Source: a bacterium (GTDB taxonomy: Bacteria > Spirochaetota > JAHITG01). Taken from it: a stretch of DNA of 11,999 nt. The notes under the pieces were generated by a model, which was given only the letters and a program-made list of their open reading frames with translations, searched no databases and was not told where the DNA came from. The stretch covers positions 1-11,999 of the forward strand of contig JAQTRT010000066.1 in the NCBI GenBank assembly GCA_028711675.1, in the 5' to 3' direction. Shown in pieces: positions 7,645-11,999 of this stretch. The position numbers were made by a program, and so were the translations under genes. How positions within the stretch are numbered: the first letter of the stretch is position 1; the number at the start of each line of letters is the position of its first letter.

Positions 7645-7923
7645 ATGGCAAAACTGAACTGCTGGGAATCCAAGAAATGCGGACGGGAAACGGAATGTCC
7701 CGCAGCCAGAGGGACCGGGCTGGACGGAATGAATTCCGGCAGGAACGGGGGCCGGTGCTGCTGGGCCATCACAGGCACCCTGCGTGACGGCCAGGCCCAG
7801 GGCTCTTTTGCCGTAAAGCTCGCTGTCTGCATCACCTGCGATTTCTTCAAGCTCATCCGGAGCGAAGAGGCAGGGAACTACCAGGACTCCAAGAAGATAC
7901 TGGAAAAGATAAAAGGAAAGTAA
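7645..7923 (+). CDS. Small cysteine-rich 'two-CW' domain protein
   Basis: A 92-residue protein with the two-CW pattern: NCWESKKCGRETECPA at the N-terminus (C6, W7, C12, C18), then GGRCCWAITGT (C38, C39, W40) and VCITCDFF (C62, C65). Proteins of this kind appear alone or at the ends of bacterial sensor proteins. The cysteine spacing suggests metal or iron-sulfur binding, but the ligand and function are not established to my knowledge. The ATG follows a G-rich AGAGGGGGG site at 7626-7634, about 10 nt upstream. It lies 18 nt after the Rad50-like gene on the same strand, so it is probably the third gene of that operon. A specific link to DNA repair is only inferred from position. There is no signal peptide or membrane segment, so it should be cytoplasmic. 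Confidence 0.8.
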   Translation: MAKLNCWESKKCGRETECPAARGTGLDGMNSGRNGGRCCWAITGTLRDGQAQGSFAVKLAVCITCDFFKLIRSEEAGNYQDSKKILEKIKGK

Positions 7924-7936
7924 GAACACCTTTTTT
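7911..7936 (+). terminator. Weak candidate terminator after the repair operon
   Basis: AAAAGG (7911-7916), at the very end of the two-CW gene, can pair with CCTTTT (7929-7934) within a CC-T6 run (7929-7936). The stem is AT-rich with a 12-nt loop, so this is weak as an intrinsic terminator. No better candidate exists before the next gene. Confidence 0.25.
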
Positions 7937-7985
7937 CTCCTCGCAGTTTTGCTTCTTTCGGTCTCAACGGACGTTTTCAGCCAGA

Positions 7986-8019
7986 ATTTAATTGACTATC
8001 AAAATTAAATAGTTATTTT
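7986..8019 (+). promoter_or_regulatory. Candidate promoter with overlapping operator-like dyad upstream of the barrel/CsgG-like gene
   Basis: TTGACT (7992-7997) lies 16 nt before TATTTT (8014-8019), a fair sigma70-like pair. The -35 box sits inside an inverted repeat: ATTTAATT (7986-7993) against AATTAAAT (8003-8010). A second -10-like TATACT (8041-8046) lies closer to the gene but without a clear -35. The dyad position would suit a regulator blocking polymerase, though AT-rich dyads arise by chance. Confidence 0.4.
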
Positions 8020-8088
8020 TCCCTACATCACATTTAAAAATATACTGATTTAGAACACACAACGCAGAAGGCAGAGGAGGCAATCATT

Positions 8089-9471
8089 ATGAAAGGGACA
8101 AGGCATAGCAGGACTGCGTTTATTGCATATTTTTCGTTTTTAATCATTATCCCTTTAGTCCTAGAAGCCAGCACCAGCGGAAGCTTTTTAACCATGCCGG
8201 TCTCTGCCAGGGAAGCGGGACTGGGCGGCGCCATGGCCGCTGTATCCAAGGAGATCGACAGCGTGACCTTCAATCCCGCAGGCTTGTCCGGATTCGACGG
8301 GTTCGGCATATCCCTGCTCTACAGCAGGCAATTATTCGGCAACATGTACGGTAAAGCCGTGATCGTGCACCCGGCAGGCTTCGGTATGCTGGGCATAGCC
8401 TTTGCCTTCCTTTCTACTTCTTTTGACGAGACCTTCGAGTTCGGAGCCAAGGCCGGGAGCAAGAGCCTGTCCGACATTAATCTGGCCCTGGCCTTCCAGC
8501 GGGACCTGTCGGAAAATTTCTCCTTCGGTATCGGTGCCAAGTTCATTTCCGTAGACCTCGGAGAGGCTAAAGCCTCGACAGCAGGCGCTGACATCGGGAT
8601 CCTTTACCAGATCAATCCCAAATCGCCCGCAGGCCGGTTCAATATCGGCGCCGGCGTGCGGAACCTGGGCCTGGGCCTGAAATTCGACAAGGAAAATGAA
8701 TCCCTGCCCATGACCATATACGGCGGCATCATGTTCCAGCCAATCCAGCTCATCTCCCTCCAAGCTGAAGTGGACATGCCCAAGGACATGGATATCGAGT
8801 TCGGCGGAGGCCTGGAATTTCACCTGTTCAACCTGCTGAAACCGCGCGTGGGCTACAGGGCCGGCAACGGCCTGTCTGACATCACGGCCGGCCTTTACAT
8901 CGGCCGGGAATTCGGAAGCACGACCCTGGGACTCGATTATGGAATGGATATGGGTGTGGAGATCAGTCATGTGGTGGAGCTGAAGATACAGCGGCCTGCT
9001 TTCTTTGAATTCGGCGCTGGCGCGGAAAAGATCCCCTATGACGGCAAGAATCCAACAAAGATCGCTGTCAGCGAGATAGAGGTGCCCAAAGGTCTGGATG
9101 CCAATTTACTGGACGCGAACCTGAGCAAGACCATTGCCGAATGGCTCAGAGGCGACTGGTCCAAATCAAAGGCCCTTTCCGTGGTAGCACGGGAGAACAT
9201 GGCCAAGATCCTGAAAGAACAGGAGGTCCAGATGACCGGCATTACCAGCGAAAAGGACGCGGCAGCCATCGGCGAAATACTGAACGTCCAGTACATGGTC
9301 CTGGGAAGCATCAGCATGGTGGGCAGCGAATACTACATCGATCTGAAAGTGGTCAATGTGAGCACAGGCAGGGTCGAGACATCGGCTGAGGAAGTATCAG
9401 GCAGCAAAGCCACACTGAGGCTTGCAGCCAAGAAACTGGCCATGAAGCTCGATCCGGCCTATCAGGAATAG
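8089..9471 (+). CDS. PorV/UPF0164-type outer-membrane barrel fused to a CsgG/LpoB-like C-terminal domain
   Basis: A 460-residue protein with a signal peptide (hydrophobic AFIAYFSFLIIIPLVLEA, residues ~9-27). The mature N-terminus has the PorV-family pattern SAREAGLGGAMAAVSKEIDS followed by TFNPAGLSGF. Residues up to ~305 show repeated amphipathic strands, as expected of an outer-membrane barrel. Residues ~324-445 match the CsgG/FlgO/LpoB-like fold: KIAVSEIEV opens it, SVVARENMAKILKEQEVQ is the typical 'vveR..l..il.Eq' helix, and AAAIGEILNVQYMVLGSIS then LKVVNVSTGRVETS complete it. Such domains act in the periplasm in curli export, flagellar accessory proteins and penicillin-binding-protein activation. 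Here the domain would sit under a barrel. The start is set by GAGGAGG at 8074-8080, 8 nt upstream. The gene stands alone after a 165-bp gap and ends 14 nt from a converging gene. It is a distant paralogue of the barrel at 1229-3541. Confidence 0.85.
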   Translation: MKGTRHSRTAFIAYFSFLIIIPLVLEASTSGSFLTMPVSAREAGLGGAMAAVSKEIDSVTFNPAGLSGFDGFGISLLYSRQLFGNMYGKAVIVHPAGFGMLGIAFAFLSTSFDETFEFGAKAGSKSLSDINLALAFQRDLSENFSFGIGAKFISVDLGEAKASTAGADIGILYQINPKSPAGRFNIGAGVRNLGLGLKFDKENESLPMTIYGGIMFQPIQLISLQAEVDMPKDMDIEFGGGLEFHLFNLLKPRVGYRAGNGLSDITAGLYIGREFGSTTLGLDYGMDMGVEISHVVELKIQRPAFFEFGAGAEKIPYDGKNPTKIAVSEIEVPKGLDANLLDANLSKTIAEWLRGDWSKSKALSVVARENMAKILKEQEVQMTGITSEKDAAAIGEILNVQYMVLGSISMVGSEYYIDLKVVNVSTGRVETSAEEVSGSKATLRLAAKKLAMKLDPAYQE

Positions 9472-9485
9472 ATACCGAACAAAAC

Positions 9486-10079
9486 TCACCATTTGTTCCA
9501 GTGGATCTGTTCCGGATTATATTTATTCTTGGGCTTATCCTGTCCCGTGGGATTACCCACAGGGATAAGGTTCAAAGGCACACGGTTTCCCGGTATCTTC
9601 AATATTTTCTTTACTGCTTCAACCCTGTCCTTGTCCGGATAAATAGCTGTCCATACAGCCCCCAGTTTCATGGATTCAGCAGCCAGAAGGATGTTCTCCG
9701 TTGCCGCGCTGCAGTCCATGATCCAGAAAAGGGATTTTTTCCCGCCGAACTGTTTATCCAGATCGCCCAACACCATAATAGCCGCTGAAGCATCCTTGGC
9801 CATCTTGGCGTAAGGGAGCTCGTCAGCCAGTTTGTTCAGCAGAGCCTTATCGGAAACCACAATGAATTCCCAGGGCCTGCAGTCCACAGCCGTGGGCGCA
9901 GCCATACCGGCCCGAACCAGCATATCCAGCTGTTCTTTGGTGACAGTACCCGGCTTGAAATGACGCACGCTCTTTCTCTGGAAGATGGTCTCCAGCGTGG
10001 GGTTCATCAGGCTCTTATCCTGAGCCTGGAGCGTTGTTAACATGCAGACGCCTGTCAGAATAATGATAAAATGGTTCAT
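9486..10079 (-). CDS. Nitroreductase-family flavoprotein with an N-terminal signal peptide
   Basis: A 197-residue protein of the FMN-dependent nitroreductase family. RKSVRHF (35-41) is the usual N-terminal FMN-phosphate contact. APTAVDCRPWEFIVV (61-75) matches 'aPSa.n.qpw.fivv', DCSAATENILLAA (122-134) is the conserved helix, and LGAVW (139-143) follows. These enzymes reduce nitroaromatics, quinones or related substrates with NAD(P)H. The first 20 residues (FIIILTGVCMLTTLQAQ) look like a Sec signal peptide ending in an AxA-like LQAQ site, so export to the periplasm is predicted. A start at M25 would give an ordinary cytoplasmic protein. However, AAGGAGAG (10086-10093) lies 6 nt before the upstream ATG and a good promoter lies just beyond, so the long form is favoured. 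The gene is monocistronic and converges on the barrel gene. The physiological substrate is unknown. Confidence 0.85.
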   Translation of the reverse strand: MNHFIIILTGVCMLTTLQAQDKSLMNPTLETIFQRKSVRHFKPGTVTKEQLDMLVRAGMAAPTAVDCRPWEFIVVSDKALLNKLADELPYAKMAKDASAAIMVLGDLDKQFGGKKSLFWIMDCSAATENILLAAESMKLGAVWTAIYPDKDRVEAVKKILKIPGNRVPLNLIPVGNPTGQDKPKNKYNPEQIHWNKW

Positions 10080-10109
10080 ATTTCACTCTCCTTCACTGAA
10101 TTTCTCATC

Positions 10110-10139
10110 TATATATGCTATCCTATAATAAAATGTCAA
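10110..10139 (-). promoter_or_regulatory. Sigma70-like promoter of the nitroreductase gene
   Basis: On the minus strand a perfect TTGACA (10139-10134) is followed after 18 nt by TATATA (10115-10110; a 17-nt spacer gives ATATAT). The ribosome binding site AAGGAGAG (10093-10086) comes next, then the ATG at 10079. The leader would be about 25 nt. No operator dyad is evident. Confidence 0.6.
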
Positions 10140-10164
10140 TAAAATTCGAGGCCTCCTAACCTAA

Positions 10165-10239
10165 GTAGCATCACACCTTCAGGTGTGATGATTGCCGATA
10201 ATCACCAGGTAGTCGGCAGGTCTGAAGACCTGCCGCTAC
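10165..10239. repeat. Pair of REP-like hairpins in inverted orientation (BIME-like element)
   Basis: The first hairpin, read on the plus strand, is GTAG (10165-10168), a 9-bp stem CATCACACC/GGTGTGATG (10169-10177 with 10182-10190) and loop TTCA. The second, read on the minus strand, is GTAG (10239-10236), a 9-bp stem CGGCAGGTC/GACCTGCCG (10235-10227 with 10222-10214) and loop TTCA. It ends with an unpaired A and then CTAC. The shared layout GTAG-N9-TTCA-N9 in opposite orientations, 18 bp apart, is that of REP/BIME elements mobilised by REP-associated tyrosine transposases. No transposase is in the window. The stem sequences of the two hairpins differ. Confidence 0.7.
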
Positions 10240-10354
10240 AATGGACCGGACCATCCTATCCTTAATCCCCAAACCGGAAAAATAAACAATCCTTATCCTC
10301 CCTTCTCTCCCCAAAAAAAATTGTTTTTTAATTTTAAAACTCTATTTTACCCGT
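10240..10354. other. AT-rich upstream region of the helicase gene
   Basis: No gene is visible here. An A8 tract followed by T-tracts (10313-10330) could bend DNA or act as an UP-like element. TTGTTT (10321-10326) with TATTTT (10343-10348) at 16-nt spacing is a weak promoter candidate. It would place transcription initiation at about the ATG at 10355. No Shine-Dalgarno sequence is present. Confidence 0.35.
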
Positions 10355-11999
10355 ATGTCCCGGGAAATCATCCAATACCCGCATATCATGATCACGCAAT
10401 CTTCGGCCGGAAGCGGAAAGACTTATAACCTGGCCCTCCGTTTCCTCCAGACCCTGCTCCACAGGAACTGCCGCATAGGCAATATCCTGGCCATCACGTT
10501 CACGAACAAGGCCAGCGCCGAGATGAGGAACCGTATCCTGGAATGGATGAAACGCATTCTATTGAACCTTCCCCTGAACAGCAGCCGGCCGGAAACACTC
10601 CTCATTGATATCCTCAGGAAAGACCTGGACCTTTTTACACTGTCCGGGCCCGGCCCTGTCAGGCTCAAGGCATTTGAGAACGATTCCCTTGATTCCATCC
10701 TCTCCCGTATCAGGCTGAACTTCGAACATCTCCTGAAGCACTACTCCGATTTCAAGGTCTCCACCATTGACAGTTTCAACACCTTTATCGTCAAATCGGT
10801 TTGTTTCAAGCTGGGGCTTGATCCGGAATTCGAGATCCTGCTCGACCATTCCCGTTACATGGATTACGCCCTGAAAGAGCTGTTCCAGGATATCATGGAC
10901 GATCCCGTAACCCGCTCCGACTTTGACGAATTTATCCGCGTTTATTTTCAGATCTCGCCCCGGTCCCTGAAATGGGATTCCCGTTCCATCCTGGACAGGA
11001 CTATCAGTTTCATCTGGAATAAAGAGATGGAAAAAGGGAAAGTTGTGGCTGACCATACCGGTAAAATCAGCCTGACCGGACTCCGGGAGAAGATCATCAC
11101 AGCTGTAAAAAAAATCCATCAAAATCTCACAACCGAAAAAACAGTAAAACCGGATGCCCGGTTCATGAAAGCGCTTGAAAACGTTCACGGGACCGGCCCT
11201 TTCATGCCGGAAAAGCTGAAGACATGGATCAGCAGGGAATTCCGGCACCAGGGCAGCGGCGCTCCGCTCCTCAACAAAGGATCAGCCCTGCCGGACCAGG
11301 AGGTCATTGCCTCGTTCGCGTCCCTGAAAAATCTGATGGCAGAGTATTATACGGAAAAAGCCGGCCAAATGGTCTCTTCCGTCATTAAGGTCTACAGGAA
11401 ATTCATTGAAAAACTGGACCGGATCACCAGGCGGAACAGAGTAGTGCTCATCAGCGAGTTGAACAGCCTGCTCCGGAAAATCCTGAACCATGAAGAACAG
11501 GTCATTCCCGAGATATATTATTACCTGGCAGAGCGCTATAACCACTTCCTCATCGACGAATTCCAGGACACCAATACGCTCCAGTGGTCCGACCTGGAGC
11601 TCCTGATCACAGAAGAATTCAGCCGCGGCGGTTCGCTCTTCCTTGTCGGCGACCAGAAGCAGTCCATTTTCCGGTGGCGCGGCGGTAATTCCGAGCTTGT
11701 CCGTACCATCACGGACCGTTTCCGGAACAAGGAATATCCGGTCGAACACCTTTACCAGCTCAACCTCGAGGAAAATTTCCGCAGCGACGAGGAGATCGTT
11801 CTTTTTAATAACAGGATATTCCGATACGAGAACCTCCTTGATTGGGTCCGTGAGGAGCTGGACGCTGTAAAGGACGACAGTTTCATCAACCCGTTCCTGG
11901 AGACCTACCGGAACTCAGGCCAGAAACACATCGTCGCAGGAAAAGGAAAGGGTTATATCTATGCCGAGCAGCTGATACACCGGGAAGAGGATGAACGGG
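10355..11999 (+). CDS. UvrD-family superfamily 1 helicase, RecB/AddA-like (3' end beyond window)
   Basis: The frame stays open from ATG 10355 to the window edge (548 complete codons); the rest is cut off. Superfamily 1 helicase motifs appear in order: Walker A SSAGSGKT (16-23), motif Ia ILAITFTNKASAEMR (from 45), STIDSF (motif Ib), Walker B and motif II FLIDEFQDT (398-406), motif III GDQKQSIFRWRGG (432-444) and motif IV LEENFRSDEEI (471-481). 'SAGSGKTYNL' and 'GDQKQSIFRWRGG' are closer to RecB/AddA proteins than to PcrA/UvrD. The protein should therefore be the ATP-driven helicase of a double-strand-break resection complex, perhaps with a C-terminal nuclease domain off the window. An alternative start is ATG 10388, but the longer form keeps residues that lead into Walker A. 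Neither start has a Shine-Dalgarno sequence. It is transcribed divergently from the nitroreductase. Confidence 0.9.
   Translation, partial: MSREIIQYPHIMITQSSAGSGKTYNLALRFLQTLLHRNCRIGNILAITFTNKASAEMRNRILEWMKRILLNLPLNSSRPETLLIDILRKDLDLFTLSGPGPVRLKAFENDSLDSILSRIRLNFEHLLKHYSDFKVSTIDSFNTFIVKSVCFKLGLDPEFEILLDHSRYMDYALKELFQDIMDDPVTRSDFDEFIRVYFQISPRSLKWDSRSILDRTISFIWNKEMEKGKVVADHTGKISLTGLREKIITAVKKIHQNLTTEKTVKPDARFMKALENVHGTGPFMPEKLKTWISREFRHQGSGAPLLNKGSALPDQEVIASFASLKNLMAEYYTEKAGQMVSSVIKVYRKFIEKLDRITRRNRVVLISELNSLLRKILNHEEQVIPEIYYYLAERYNHFLIDEFQDTNTLQWSDLELLITEEFSRGGSLFLVGDQKQSIFRWRGGNSELVRTITDRFRNKEYPVEHLYQLNLEENFRSDEEIVLFNNRIFRYENLLDWVREELDAVKDDSFINPFLETYRNSGQKHIVAGKGKGYIYAEQLIHREEDER

Noticed and set aside
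9472..9485. Terminator between the converging barrel and nitroreductase genes
   Set aside because: The 14-nt gap has no stem-loop. Transcripts probably end inside the opposite gene or by Rho, which cannot be decided here.
10165..10239. CRISPR array
   Set aside because: There are only two hairpins, their stems differ, and there is no repeat-spacer periodicity or cas gene.
10559..11248. 229-codon minus-strand frame
   Set aside because: It is opposite the helicase gene, whose ordered motifs make the plus-strand frame certain.

Overview
The window reads as chromosomal DNA of an uncultivated-type Gram-negative bacterium of roughly balanced GC content. Three things point to a diderm cell envelope: two PorV/UPF0164-type outer-membrane beta-barrel proteins, a secreted multi-domain protein ending in a FlgD-Ig/type-A-sorting-like domain, and an exported FecR-like protein. 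Such sets are common in FCB-group bacteria, spirochaete-like lineages and many candidate phyla. There is no rRNA or tRNA in the window, so I do not name a taxon.

Layout. Bases 1-3541 hold an envelope operon: the 3' part of a secreted Ig-like protein, then a large beta-barrel/transglutaminase-like/TPR fusion starting 3 nt after its stop. A promoter in the end of that gene probably drives a small exported FecR-like protein (3626-4084). A 191-bp gap follows, dominated by a large imperfect hairpin repeat (4089-4153). Bases 4276-7923 hold a second operon: an SbcD/Mre11/YhaO-like nuclease, a YhaN/Rad50-like ATPase with a two-helix membrane hairpin where SbcC carries a zinc hook, and a small cysteine-rich 'two-CW' protein. 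A separate gene (8089-9471) encodes a second PorV-like barrel fused to a CsgG/LpoB-like domain. It converges on a minus-strand nitroreductase (9486-10079) that carries a signal peptide. The divergent gap 10080-10354 holds a good sigma70-like promoter for the nitroreductase and a pair of REP-like hairpins in inverted orientation, each with a GTAG foot and a TTCA loop. A RecB/AddA-like UvrD-family helicase begins at 10355 and runs off the right edge.

How the genes fit together. Two themes alternate. The first is envelope biogenesis or surface secretion: barrels with periplasmic add-on domains, a sorting-domain substrate and FecR. The second is DNA double-strand-break processing: a Mre11/Rad50-like pair and a RecB/AddA-like helicase. 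The break-repair genes lack visible Shine-Dalgarno sites, whereas the envelope genes have good ones. The most unusual items are the barrel fusion proteins, the membrane-hairpin Rad50-like ATPase and the two intergenic repeat structures. I found no CRISPR array, phage, transposase or toxin-antitoxin system.
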